Part shown: piece after piece, positions 53,094-63,121 of the stretch
How positions within the stretch are numbered: position 1 is the stretch's first letter
Layout: each line of letters begins with the position of its first letter
Source of the DNA: Flavobacteriales bacterium UBA7666
GTDB lineage: Bacteria; Bacteroidota; Bacteroidia; Flavobacteriales_D; Crocinitomicaceae
Assembly: GCA_002483265.1 (NCBI GenBank)
Contig: DLHO01000010.1
Location: forward strand, 108,142 to 172,141
DNA length: 64,000 nt
Direction of reading: 5' to 3'
Translations under genes and position numbers: made by a program
The notes under the pieces: model-generated
What the model was told of the DNA's origin: nothing
What the model saw: only the letters and a program-made list of their open reading frames with translations
The model's database searches: none

Positions 53094-55367
53094 ATGAACA
53101 AAAAACTACTAACTTGTGCCTTACTAACGCTCTCCTTGTCGTTGGTTGCACAGCAGGGTGACGGCGGTCTTCCTAAGAGTGGAAAAGCTAGCCATTCTGT
53201 CAAACAAATCGATAAAAAATTCTTTTCCGAACCCGATATCGCTGCTTTAAGAGCAGAGGATGAAGTAACGGATAAAGCCGGGAATGCTCCCTGGAGATTT
53301 GGTTTCAACAATCCTGCTTCCTTGAACTTGAATAATTCCGGAACCTGGAATACACTCTCAAACGGTGATCGAATCTGGCAATTGGCCATTACATGTCAAA
53401 ATGCACTAACGGTTAATCTAACATTGGATAACATTACGCTTCCGGAAGGAAATGAATTGTATGTCTACAATCCGGATAAGTCTTTCATTCTTGGAAAATT
53501 TACAGCTTACCATTTATATGAAGGAACTTTGGGAACAGAATTAGTTCCTGGAAGTACCGCAATCGTTGAATATTATATTCCTGCAAAAAATGCAGGACAA
53601 ACAGCTTCATTGAATGTAAACACAGTGACACATGGTTACCGTACGGCAGGTGAATTCGAAGAAAAGGCTTTCGGAACCTCTGGAAATTGTAACATGAATG
53701 TAAACTGTACAGACGGTGCGCCTTGGGTAGATCAACGCAATGGAGCAATTATGCTGGTATCAGGAAGTAATGGATTTTGTTCCGGATCATTGATCAACAA
53801 TACCATGAACGATGGAAAACCTTATGTATTGACAGCGAATCACTGCTACAGCACACCAACAAGTTGGATCTTCCGTTTCAATTGGCAAGCTGCCGCATGT
53901 ACAAATCCGGGAAGTTCACCAACATTCTCTTCTTTGTCCGGAGCTGTTCTAAGATCACGAAGAACACCTTCAGATTTCTGCTTGGTTGAAATCACGGGCG
54001 GTTTAGTTAGTGGTACGGTGCCCGCATCTTATAATCCATACTTCCCCGGCTGGGATAACACCGGAGCAATCCCAACTTCTGCAGTCTGCATCCACCATCC
54101 GGATGGAGATATCAAAAAGATCTCTTTTGATGATAACCCTTTGGTTATTTCACAAGGAATGGGTTCAAGTGAAGCAAATTCTACTTGGACTTTAAAATGG
54201 GATAGAAATACCACAACAGAAGGTGGATCTTCCGGTTCTCCTTTATTTGATCAGAATCACCGCATCATTGGTCAGCTCTGGGGAGGGGGTGCTTCTTGCT
54301 CTAACTTGACTGCCTCAGATTATTACGGTCGATTAGCTAATTCATGGAATCCAGCAGGAAGTAACAGTACCAATCATTTGAAAACATGGTTGGATCCAAC
54401 TAATACCGGAGCAACAATTGTTGATGGTTATAATCCTTCCGGTCCTACTCATGCATTGGATGCAGCAATGTCCAATCCGCAAGGAGTAATGGGAACAATC
54501 TGTTCAGGAACAGTAACTCCGCAAGTTACTATTGTGAATTCAGGAACTTCTGTCTTAACTTCTGCAACCATTAATTACGGTTATGATGGCTCTACTGCTT
54601 TAGTTTATAACTGGTCCGGATCTTTGAATCAATATCAATCAAGTGTTGTTTCCCTTCCAAGTGCAACATTAAGCGCAGGAAGCCACTCGTTTAAAGCAAT
54701 CGTTTCAAATCCAAACGCTGCAGCAGACGAAAATGATATAAACGATACGGTTATTTCTTCTTTCACTACGGTAACAAATGGAAATATAATCACCCTTAAT
54801 TTATCCATGGATTGTTATGGTGATGAGATCAGTTGGGTACTTCAGGATAATACGGGTACCACCACATTTTACGATGGAGGGCCATATACTCAAACTTCCG
54901 GAGGATCTACAGTTACACCTTCATTTTGTTTAAGTAATGGCTGTTACAAATTTACCATTATAGATGATTTCGGTGACGGAATGGTTTCTACAGGTTGTCC
55001 AAATGGTTTTTATACCATTAAAGATCAAAGCAACACAACTTTAGCTGAACTTGCAGCTGCAAATGCAAACTTTGGAGCAACTCACACGGATAATTTCTGT
55101 ATCACCGGATCAACGAATGGTCTTAAAGAATACGGATCTTTCTGGAAACTTTATCCAAATCCTACAAGTGAAAACTTAACGATCGAGATTACTTCCGAAG
55201 GATTAAAATCGATAGACATTACCAATGCAACCGGTCAAATTATTCAAACAATTCAATCTGACCAGAATGCAATCACAATTCCTGCAAGTACATTGGCAAA
55301 AGGAATGTACTTCATTCGATTAACAAGCAACGACGGAACTTCACAAAAAAGCTTTATCGTTAAGTAA
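53094..55367 (+). CDS. T9SS-secreted trypsin-like serine protease (lysyl-endopeptidase-like)
   Basis: This 757-residue protein has a signal peptide, a pro-region, and an S1-family catalytic domain (about residues 205-430). The triad can be placed: His250 in TANHC, Asp294 in SDFCLVE and Ser380 in GGSSGSP. The Cys-rich, GSSGSP-type motif and pattern resemble lysyl endopeptidases. A CUB-like or beta-sandwich region follows (about 450-665), then a T9SS type A sorting domain (LYPNPTSENL ... GMYFIRL). It should act as an extracellular protease. It follows the thioredoxin-like gene after 21 bp, which may reflect a need for disulfide handling, though that is inference. Confidence 0.92.
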   Translation: MNKKLLTCALLTLSLSLVAQQGDGGLPKSGKASHSVKQIDKKFFSEPDIAALRAEDEVTDKAGNAPWRFGFNNPASLNLNNSGTWNTLSNGDRIWQLAITCQNALTVNLTLDNITLPEGNELYVYNPDKSFILGKFTAYHLYEGTLGTELVPGSTAIVEYYIPAKNAGQTASLNVNTVTHGYRTAGEFEEKAFGTSGNCNMNVNCTDGAPWVDQRNGAIMLVSGSNGFCSGSLINNTMNDGKPYVLTANHCYSTPTSWIFRFNWQAAACTNPGSSPTFSSLSGAVLRSRRTPSDFCLVEITGGLVSGTVPASYNPYFPGWDNTGAIPTSAVCIHHPDGDIKKISFDDNPLVISQGMGSSEANSTWTLKWDRNTTTEGGSSGSPLFDQNHRIIGQLWGGGASCSNLTASDYYGRLANSWNPAGSNSTNHLKTWLDPTNTGATIVDGYNPSGPTHALDAAMSNPQGVMGTICSGTVTPQVTIVNSGTSVLTSATINYGYDGSTALVYNWSGSLNQYQSSVVSLPSATLSAGSHSFKAIVSNPNAAADENDINDTVISSFTTVTNGNIITLNLSMDCYGDEISWVLQDNTGTTTFYDGGPYTQTSGGSTVTPSFCLSNGCYKFTIIDDFGDGMVSTGCPNGFYTIKDQSNTTLAELAAANANFGATHTDNFCITGSTNGLKEYGSFWKLYPNPTSENLTIEITSEGLKSIDITNATGQIIQTIQSDQNAITIPASTLAKGMYFIRLTSNDGTSQKSFIVK

Positions 55368-55386
55368 ATTGATAAAATTGACAGGG

Positions 55387-55416
55387 AACCCAGACATTTA
55401 TCGTCTGGGTTTTTTG
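55387..55416 (+). terminator. Intrinsic terminator after the protease gene
   Basis: AACCCAGAC at 55387-55395 pairs with GTCTGGGTT at 55403-55411 with a 7-nt loop and T run. Confidence 0.88.
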
Positions 55417-55525
55417 TTTTGCTAAACTGTGTGTCCATCTGTTTCTATTTGGTTTATTCTTTAAGCTTAAATAGGTACATAGAAAACATAGATTTTCTTT
55501 TTAACTTCGGATCAAAAATTCACCA

Positions 55526-56887
55526 ATGGCTAAGGTAAAATCAGCTTTCTTCTGTCAAAATTGTGGGTACGAAACTCCGAAATGGTTGGGTAAATGCCCT
55601 TCTTGTAACGAATGGAATACTTTTGTAGAAGAGCTGGTTGAAAAACAATTGCCACAAGTAATTGCCTTTTCTACCTCATCAGGCAGAACTGCCAAAGCAC
55701 AAGTGCTTCAGGAAATTGTTTCAAATGGTCAAAGAAGAATTATCCTTCCGGATAGTGAGATCAATCGTGTGCTGGGAGACGGATTGGTTCCCGGATCTTT
55801 AATTCTATTCGGTGGTGAGCCGGGAATTGGAAAATCGACTCTACTCCTTCAACTGGCCGTTCAAACTTCTTTACGTGTTTTATATGTTTCGGGAGAAGAA
55901 AGTGAGCAGCAAATAAAAATGCGCGCAGAACGAATTGGTCAGAAGAATGATTCTTGCTTTATTTTGACCGAAACCAACATTCAAAACATCTTCAAACAAG
56001 CAGAAGAAACCAGTCCCGAATTGTTAATTGTGGATTCTATCCAAACACTTTTTAGTTCTCAGATTGAAAGTGCTCCCGGAAGTATTTCTCAAATTCGCGA
56101 ATGTACCGCCCAGCTTTTGCGCTATGCAAAAATGACCGAGGTTCCTGTATTTTTAATTGGCCACATTACCAAAGAAGGATCCCTTGCGGGGCCAAAGGTA
56201 CTGGAACACATGGTAGATGCCGTATTGCAATTCGAGGGCGATCAACATCACGTTTATCGTTTATTGCGCGGAATAAAAAACCGATTTGGTAGCACCAATG
56301 AACTGGGGATTTATGAAATGAATAGTTCTGGTTTAAGAACGGTTGAAAATCCTTCCGAAATTTTAATTTCCGCAGGAGATAATAAGCTGAGCGGTGTTGC
56401 CATTGCTGCGACACTGGAAGGATTAAGGCCCTTACTAATAGAAGTTCAGGCACTTGTTAGTACGGCGGCTTATGGAACTCCTCAGCGTTCCTCCACTGGT
56501 TTTGATGCACGCCGGTTAAATATGCTGCTTGCCGTAATGGAAAAACGGTGTGGTTTTAAGTTGGGGGCAAAAGATGTTTTTCTAAACATTGCCGGAGGAA
56601 TTCGCGTGGATGACCCGGCAATCGACTTAGCGGTAGTAGCAGCAGTTTTATCTAGTAATGCAGACATTGCAATTGATCGTTTGATTTGTTGCTCAGCAGA
56701 AGTTGGTTTATCCGGAGAGATTCGACCAGTCAATCGTATTGATCAACGAATTCGGGAGGCAGAAAAATTAGGATTCGAAAAAATCATTATTTCAAAACAC
56801 AACAAGGGAATTGAGCAGTCCAACTTCAAGATTGAACTCATCCCATGTAGCAGAATTGACGAAGTTTTAAAAGCATTATTCGCATAA
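55526..56887 (+). CDS. radA: DNA repair protein RadA (Sms)
   Basis: This 453-residue protein helps process recombination branches. A zinc-finger (Cys10, Cys13, Cys24, Cys27) leads to a RecA-like ATPase with Walker A GGEPGIGKST at residues 96-105 and the RadA-specific KNRFG motif at 251-255. The C-terminal third resembles Lon's S16 fold (AYGTPQRSSTGFDARRLNMLLA). Length matches the family. It is monocistronic after the protease gene terminator. Confidence 0.97.
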   Translation: MAKVKSAFFCQNCGYETPKWLGKCPSCNEWNTFVEELVEKQLPQVIAFSTSSGRTAKAQVLQEIVSNGQRRIILPDSEINRVLGDGLVPGSLILFGGEPGIGKSTLLLQLAVQTSLRVLYVSGEESEQQIKMRAERIGQKNDSCFILTETNIQNIFKQAEETSPELLIVDSIQTLFSSQIESAPGSISQIRECTAQLLRYAKMTEVPVFLIGHITKEGSLAGPKVLEHMVDAVLQFEGDQHHVYRLLRGIKNRFGSTNELGIYEMNSSGLRTVENPSEILISAGDNKLSGVAIAATLEGLRPLLIEVQALVSTAAYGTPQRSSTGFDARRLNMLLAVMEKRCGFKLGAKDVFLNIAGGIRVDDPAIDLAVVAAVLSSNADIAIDRLICCSAEVGLSGEIRPVNRIDQRIREAEKLGFEKIIISKHNKGIEQSNFKIELIPCSRIDEVLKALFA

Positions 56888-56998
56888 AACAATCGATACT
56901 TTGTAAGCCACACACTCTAACTTGGAAAATATTTATTCCAATGAGTTCGATTGCAATAGTTTAGTTAATTTTAGCTTTCTAAATTAAAACGCTACATA

Positions 56999-59386
56999 AT
57001 GAGAGTATTAGCTATCACCGGCATGGTTCTACTATGTTTCACTTCTTTTGCAGTAAACACACCACCGGAACTAAACTTATCTCAAACAGTTATCAATCAA
57101 TACCTTTGTTCCAGTGATGACAGTGAAGTTCAACTTTTCCAACCCTTACAAATCACAGATCTTGATGGCGATGTGATTACTATTGTCGGAATTACTTCTT
57201 CCAATCAAACCATGATACCGGATGCAGATATCTATGCGGGAACTCCTTCTGATTTAGGAACATTAAATACTTATTTATATGCAACAAATGGTACCCCGGT
57301 TTCAGGATCGGTTGTGATCACTCTCGAAGTAACAGATGGTATCGATACAGTATTCCTAACTCTTCCAACAGTTGTTATAGGAGAAACTCCAACAATTACA
57401 GTTGATAGTTATATCCGGATTTGTTCCAGTGAAGGAACGGTTGATTTGAATCAATTCGTTAGCCCCGCAGGAGGTGTTTTTGATTACGACGGTTCGGTTT
57501 ACCCAAATGCCGAATTCAACATGATCGAAGAGGGTTATACTTCTAATAGTACAGTAGGTATCAATTATGTACTGACAAATGGTGTTTGTACAGCCTATGA
57601 TTATTTAGATTTGAATCTTTTTATATCTCCAACTGTCTCTGTTGCTACAACACCAACTTCTTGTGGAGCAGCAACCGGAACTGCAGTCGCAACTGCAACG
57701 GGTGGTGCACCTGTTTTAAGCCAAAGCTGGTCTAACGGTGTTACCGGAAGTGCAAATATTTCCAATTTGGCAGCCGGTCAATACATGTACTATTTTGTTG
57801 ATACGAATCAGTGTTCTACTACCGCAGCATTTTCAATTGACCCTGTAGGAGTTATCATCAATGAAACAGTTACAGATGTGGTTTGTTTCAGTCAGGCAAA
57901 TGGTGCAATTACAATCTCTCAAACGGGTTTAACAACACCTGTAACTTACGTATGGACTTCTGGTCACACCGGTACAGCTGTTACAGGTTTATTAGCAGGA
58001 ACGTATACTGTTTATGCAACCGACGCTAATAATTGTATGATCTCAAAAGCGATTACGGTTACACAACCCGCTAAAATCACTTTTGAGGCAGGTGTAAATG
58101 TAAATCCAACTTGTGGTGCTGCAGACGGAGAAGTTGAGGTTTGGGGTCAAAATGGGGGTATTCCTCCTTATACAACAAGCTGGTCAAACGGTACAACGGG
58201 TGAAATCAATTCCAACCTGGCGTTTGGAATCTATTCTGCAACGGTTCAAGATGCAAACAACTGTATGGCTGTGAAACCTGTTTATTTGAGTGAAAACAAT
58301 TCTGCTGATATTTCCGGTGATGTAATTCCGGCAGCATGTGGTGCTTCGGACGGAAAGATTTTAGTAGACATTTACATTCCCGGCTTTGACCCAATACAAT
58401 CTATACTTTGGTCAAACGGAGCAACTACAGAAGACTTATTAAATGTTCCTGCTGCAAATTATGTTTGTACCGCAACGGTAGCAAATACGGGTTGTAGAGC
58501 AATCAAAGGATGGAATATGCCGGTTGTACAGCCATTGAGACAAGACATTTGTATCATTACTGTTGACAGTGTGACAACAACAAACTTAGTTGTTTGGGAA
58601 AAAGCACAAACAGTTGGAATCGACTACTACAACATCTATCGCGAAACATCAACTCAAGGCGAATACATCTTGATTGACACGGTAGAATTCGATAATATTT
58701 CTCTTTTCAATGATGTAATTGCATCGCCATCAGAGCGCTCATGGAGCTACAAAATTGGTGCAGTAAACGTTTGTGGAGATGAAGGCCCATTGAGTATTGC
58801 TCACCGAACTATTCACCTGGATCTATTAGATTTGGGAACCAATTCAGTAGAGGTTAACTGGAATGCGTATGAAGGAACAACCGCATTTACAGCTTACAAT
58901 GTTTGGAGATATACAACTGCTAACAGCTGGGTGCTGGCAGGAACTGTTCCAAGTTCTATTTTGTCCTTCATTGATACGGTAGACTATGCTACTCCGGGAT
59001 TGGATTACATGGTTGAATTTGAATTAACGACGCCATGTTCTGCTGAAAAAGCACAGGATTTCAATACTGTAAGATCAAATCGTGAAAGAGGGCAGTTTGC
59101 TACAGGAGAAGGTGTTGACGGAGCTTCATCTAACAGCATCAACGAAAATTACCTGAACAATATTGGAATGTATCCGAATCCTACTTCAGATAAACTGACT
59201 TTTGTACAAGAAGGAAATGAGCAAGTTACTTACAACATTCTTTCTCTATCCGGTCAATTAATGCAAACAAGCCAAAGCAGTCAAACAAATACAGTCCTTG
59301 ATCTAAGCCAACTAAACGCTGGTGTGTATCTCGTTGAGCTGAAAATGAATGATATCAAAATTACCAAACGAGTAGTTAAACTTTAA
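56999..59386 (+). CDS. T9SS-secreted adhesin-like protein with SprB-type repeats (paralogue 1)
   Basis: This 795-residue protein has a signal peptide and four SprB-type repeats (about residues 215-500), each carrying the pattern TPTSCGAATGTAV..., SWSNG and YxVxxxDxNxC. A two-unit fibronectin-III-like block follows (about 520-690, YYNIYRE and WSYKIGAVN). Then comes a linker (CSAEKAQDF, RSNRERGQFA, GVDGASSN) and a T9SS sorting domain (MYPNPTSDKL). SprB proteins are surface adhesins in gliding, but no gliding genes are here. The downstream gene is a paralogue with a nearly identical tail. Confidence 0.9.
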   Translation: MRVLAITGMVLLCFTSFAVNTPPELNLSQTVINQYLCSSDDSEVQLFQPLQITDLDGDVITIVGITSSNQTMIPDADIYAGTPSDLGTLNTYLYATNGTPVSGSVVITLEVTDGIDTVFLTLPTVVIGETPTITVDSYIRICSSEGTVDLNQFVSPAGGVFDYDGSVYPNAEFNMIEEGYTSNSTVGINYVLTNGVCTAYDYLDLNLFISPTVSVATTPTSCGAATGTAVATATGGAPVLSQSWSNGVTGSANISNLAAGQYMYYFVDTNQCSTTAAFSIDPVGVIINETVTDVVCFSQANGAITISQTGLTTPVTYVWTSGHTGTAVTGLLAGTYTVYATDANNCMISKAITVTQPAKITFEAGVNVNPTCGAADGEVEVWGQNGGIPPYTTSWSNGTTGEINSNLAFGIYSATVQDANNCMAVKPVYLSENNSADISGDVIPAACGASDGKILVDIYIPGFDPIQSILWSNGATTEDLLNVPAANYVCTATVANTGCRAIKGWNMPVVQPLRQDICIITVDSVTTTNLVVWEKAQTVGIDYYNIYRETSTQGEYILIDTVEFDNISLFNDVIASPSERSWSYKIGAVNVCGDEGPLSIAHRTIHLDLLDLGTNSVEVNWNAYEGTTAFTAYNVWRYTTANSWVLAGTVPSSILSFIDTVDYATPGLDYMVEFELTTPCSAEKAQDFNTVRSNRERGQFATGEGVDGASSNSINENYLNNIGMYPNPTSDKLTFVQEGNEQVTYNILSLSGQLMQTSQSSQTNTVLDLSQLNAGVYLVELKMNDIKITKRVVKL

Positions 59387-59410
59387 ACTGCTCTGATAAA
59401 CGAAGTATAA

Positions 59411-59447
59411 AAAATCATTGTTCCATTCAGGTGCGATGATTTTTTTT
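59411..59447 (+). terminator. Intrinsic terminator between the two paralogues
   Basis: AAAATCATTG at 59411-59420 pairs with CGATGATTTT at 59434-59443 (one G-U pair), followed by more T residues. It lies upstream of the ATG at 59472. Confidence 0.7.
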
Positions 59448-59471
59448 CTAACACTATTTAATTCTATAATT

Positions 59472-62400
59472 ATGAAAAAGCTTCTATTCTTAATTGTCCT
59501 TCTGATCAGCATTTCAAACGTACAAGGACAAACATACGATTGGTCTTCGGCCATGCCGGCAGATCCTTACACGAGTGGCGGACAGGTAAAATCACTCATG
59601 TATCAGGGGAAACTGTATCACTTCAGTGATTCTATCGGGAACTACATTCGTGTTACGATGTACAATCCGGAAATTGGAGCCTGGATCTGGTTGGATGCTG
59701 AAGACACTTACATTTCTGGCCTTACTAGAATTGAAGGTGAAGTAATTGGGAACAAAGCTTACTTCGTAACTGGTGGTTTTGGTGGTTTGTATGCACACAT
59801 GTTTGATTTTACAACAAATACGATTGTTGGGTACAACTCTTTGATCGCTACCGGGAGCCCGGGAGCATGGGAGTTTAAAGCCGATCCGGTATCAGGGAAA
59901 ATCGTTGTCATGTTCACGGAGAATACCAATACGAGCATTTGTACTTTCAACACCGGTACAAACACGTGGGATTCGGAATTCGGTATAAATACCATCCTTA
60001 ATCCAGGCTTTAGTTTATCCGGGAAATTCCTGATCTACTTTTCATCCAGTTCGATTTATTACGGTATCTCCGGAGCAGCTATCAATCGCCTCGCAGTTGC
60101 ACCAATAAATGCACCGTATTCCCTGACTTACTACAATTCCGGCGGATCAAATGATGGTCGTTTAAAAGGAAATACAGGAACCGACTTCATAAGCGGAAGC
60201 TACTTTATGGTTGGAAACGGACAAAACCCGCCTAAAATCCTGATGCGCAACTACGGTAATCAGACAACATATGAAAAGTCCCTTTCAGGAACGGCAAACG
60301 TGCAGTTAAATACAGGAACGGATCCTTCTTTGTTTTTCAATTTTGATACCATTCGCTCTGCTACCACTCAAAACTCCAGTTATTCATTCATCCTTTCCAA
60401 CTTTAGTCCGGCAGGAAATGCTTCACTCGGAGATTCATATGTATTTAGAAAAGATTGGGGAACAGGCGACTGGGATACATTAGGAATTCAAATTCCGCTT
60501 ACTGCAGGTTTGAACAATTTGTTTATGCTTTCCCTGGATCAAAATGCCGAACACCTTGCTATCAACTATCAGAATGATGGGTACTACTATTATAAAGTGT
60601 ACAATACGAAACCTGAAATCAATCCATCTTCTATTGTTGCAACCGGAGGAACCTGTTTCAATCATCAAAATTTGATCTATCATGCGTTGGAGTTTTACGA
60701 TGATAATAAGGATGGACCGTTGAAAATTTTGAATTTGGCTGATGGTAGTGGTACAATCACAGGTATGACCGCGCAATTGATTTATTTCGACAACACCGTA
60801 TCCCCTTCCCTTACGAAATATGCTATTTACGGATTTATTCCTTCCGGGGGAAATGCCAATATCCAGTTTCAGCTTTTCGATGGTTATAGCATAACCCCTG
60901 TTATAATGCCGCAGCTTGTTGTAGGAACAACTTCCGCTCCTGTGGTGAACTTTTCTGCCAACCCAGTGACTTTATGCAACAATGACAACTTAATTGACCT
61001 GACAAACTACGTCAATTATTATGATCATGGAACATTCAAAATCAACGGAAATCCGGTGGAGGGAACTACCATTGATGGAACTGTCGTTTCATTGGGTTTC
61101 ACCGGAGGATCAATTTCATTGGACGATGAGATCGATGGTTGTATTGTTAATACATCTGCCTCTTTAACATTCCCGAATCTTGGAAGTACTTCTGTAGTTT
61201 CTACTCCAAGTGCATGTGGATCTGCAACAGGAACTGCTACTGTAACATTTACTGCCGGAGCTTCCACAAATTATACTTTGGAATGGTCAACTGGTGAATC
61301 ATCCACAACTATTTCCAATTTAGTGCCGGGACCATATTATTACAGCACAACAGATGATTATAATTGTCACCTTACCGGAGTTACATCCGTTGAAGCAACC
61401 GCAGTTTCTATTACACCGACAATTACAAACGTATCCTGTAACGGACTCAATGATGGATCTATTTCAATCACTATCGTTAATCCGAATGCATATCAATTTT
61501 TGTGGTCGAATGGGTATGGAACACAAACTATCTCCAATTTAGCACCCGGATCTTATTCCGTAAACGTGTGGGATAACAATGGTTGTCAGGTTTCTGGTTC
61601 TTATACGATTACACAACCAGCTCCGATAACTGCAAACTTCTTTGGTACTGAACCAACTTGTGGCGCTACAGACGGAAGCATCACAGCGGTTGTGAATGCA
61701 ACCGGAACACCAACTTTCGATTGGATTGGTACAGGTCAAACCAGTTTAACCTTAACAGGTGTCGCGCATGGTTTATATACTTTGAAAGTAACAGACGGAA
61801 CAGGGTGTATCAAGCAATTTAGCCACCAATTGGATGATGAGTTTGCTGCCGATATTAACACCACGGTTTTAAATACACAATGTAATCAAAGCAACGGGGG
61901 AATTACTGTAAACTTTACTACCGATCTAAACGGTGGAAACTTGCCTCACAGCTGGTCATGGTCAAATGGAACAACTACACAAAGCAATTTCAACCTCACG
62001 GAAGGATCTTATACCATTACTGCTTTGAGCGGTCCGATAGCACAGCCTTGCTACTCTGAAAAAACAGTTTTTGTAGGAACAAGAGCACCGTTAGCACAGC
62101 CTATTTGTTTGGTTACTGTTGATACAGCCACTACCACCAACTTAGTTGTTTGGTCAAGAACGGAAACTTCCGGTATTGATCATTACAATATCTACCGGGA
62201 GTCGGATTTGGCAGGAAACTACCTGTTGATTGATACGGTAAAAGCAGCAAGCTTGTCTTATTTCAATGATGTAGTTGCTTCACCGATGAACCGTTCATGG
62301 CGTTATAAGATCTCAGCTGTAAATGCGTGTGGTGCGGAAAGTCCTATTTCAACAGAACACAAAACCCTGCATTTGAATACAATCCTGAATACAGGTAACG

Positions 62401-62948
62401 GATCTTTCGATATCCTTTGGGATGATTACGAAGGTTCCGGAAACGTAACCGGTTATGTGGTTTGGAGAAAAACAGATCAGGTTGACTGGGCTCCAGCAAG
62501 TTCAACAATCGCATTGGGAACCTCTTTCTACAATGACACTCCCCCTGCAGGATCAACGGGGGTGGATTATTACATCGAGATGTTGACGAACTCAATCTGT
62601 ACAGCTGAGAAAGCACAGGATTTCAATACCACTCGCTCCAATCGTGAACGCGGACAGTTTGCTGCTGGAGATGGAGTGGATGGAGCATCATCAAACGGAC
62701 TTTCAGAAAACTACCTGAATGAGATCTCCATGTACCCGAATCCTACTCAGGGAGATGTAACATTCGTTCAGGTTGGAAATGAAGTAATTACTTATCGTGT
62801 AACCTCACTTTCAGGAAAAGTAGTGAGTACAACGACCAGCTCAGAATCTAAAATTTCTATCCAATTAGATGATTTTCAATCTGGTATCTATTTGGTTGAA
62901 ATAAGCACTGCTAGTTCTAAGATCACAAAACGAATCAGCAAATATTAA
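59472..62948 (+). CDS. T9SS-secreted adhesin-like protein with SprB-type repeats (paralogue 2)
   Basis: This 1158-residue protein uses the ATG at 59472 (MKKLLFLIVLLISISNVQGQ, a signal peptide). Residues of about 20-390 form a beta-propeller-like N-terminal region absent from paralogue 1. SprB-type repeats follow (about 570-860, TPSACGSATGTAT and WSTGE), then the fibronectin-III-like block (HYNIYRESD, RYKISAVNACG), the same linker (AEKAQDFNTTRSNRERGQFA) and the T9SS sorting domain (MYPNPTQGDVTF). Conservation with paralogue 1 is strongest over the last 300 residues. An upstream in-frame ATG at 59418 lies inside the terminator and is rejected. Confidence 0.9.
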   Translation: MKKLLFLIVLLISISNVQGQTYDWSSAMPADPYTSGGQVKSLMYQGKLYHFSDSIGNYIRVTMYNPEIGAWIWLDAEDTYISGLTRIEGEVIGNKAYFVTGGFGGLYAHMFDFTTNTIVGYNSLIATGSPGAWEFKADPVSGKIVVMFTENTNTSICTFNTGTNTWDSEFGINTILNPGFSLSGKFLIYFSSSSIYYGISGAAINRLAVAPINAPYSLTYYNSGGSNDGRLKGNTGTDFISGSYFMVGNGQNPPKILMRNYGNQTTYEKSLSGTANVQLNTGTDPSLFFNFDTIRSATTQNSSYSFILSNFSPAGNASLGDSYVFRKDWGTGDWDTLGIQIPLTAGLNNLFMLSLDQNAEHLAINYQNDGYYYYKVYNTKPEINPSSIVATGGTCFNHQNLIYHALEFYDDNKDGPLKILNLADGSGTITGMTAQLIYFDNTVSPSLTKYAIYGFIPSGGNANIQFQLFDGYSITPVIMPQLVVGTTSAPVVNFSANPVTLCNNDNLIDLTNYVNYYDHGTFKINGNPVEGTTIDGTVVSLGFTGGSISLDDEIDGCIVNTSASLTFPNLGSTSVVSTPSACGSATGTATVTFTAGASTNYTLEWSTGESSTTISNLVPGPYYYSTTDDYNCHLTGVTSVEATAVSITPTITNVSCNGLNDGSISITIVNPNAYQFLWSNGYGTQTISNLAPGSYSVNVWDNNGCQVSGSYTITQPAPITANFFGTEPTCGATDGSITAVVNATGTPTFDWIGTGQTSLTLTGVAHGLYTLKVTDGTGCIKQFSHQLDDEFAADINTTVLNTQCNQSNGGITVNFTTDLNGGNLPHSWSWSNGTTTQSNFNLTEGSYTITALSGPIAQPCYSEKTVFVGTRAPLAQPICLVTVDTATTTNLVVWSRTETSGIDHYNIYRESDLAGNYLLIDTVKAASLSYFNDVVASPMNRSWRYKISAVNACGAESPISTEHKTLHLNTILNTGNGSFDILWDDYEGSGNVTGYVVWRKTDQVDWAPASSTIALGTSFYNDTPPAGSTGVDYYIEMLTNSICTAEKAQDFNTTRSNRERGQFAAGDGVDGASSNGLSENYLNEISMYPNPTQGDVTFVQVGNEVITYRVTSLSGKVVSTTTSSESKISIQLDDFQSGIYLVEISTASSKITKRISKY

Positions 62949-62964
62949 ACTATATTGATTTAGT

Positions 62965-62999
62965 AAAAAAAGAGTCTGCCACGGTGGGCTCTTTTTTTT
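62965..62999 (+). terminator. Intrinsic terminator after paralogue 2
   Basis: An A-rich arm ending GAG (62965-62974) pairs with CTCTTTTTTT beginning 62989, so the hairpin ends in a long T run. Confidence 0.75.
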
Positions 63000-63082
63000 A
63001 CCAACCATTTGTAGAAATACCGAAAACACTCAAAGAGAATTACAACATACGAGTCTCTTCAACCCTCCAAACTATATTTGGT

Positions 63083-63090
63083 TACCTTTG
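63083..63090 (+). promoter_or_regulatory. -7 promoter element of the last gene
   Basis: TACCTTTG matches TAnnTTTG and lies 31 bp before the ATG at 63122. A second match (TATATTTG, 63073-63080) sits immediately upstream, so the exact element is uncertain. Confidence 0.45.
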
Positions 63091-63121
63091 CTAATTGTGA
63101 ATTGCTAACATTAAAGTACTT

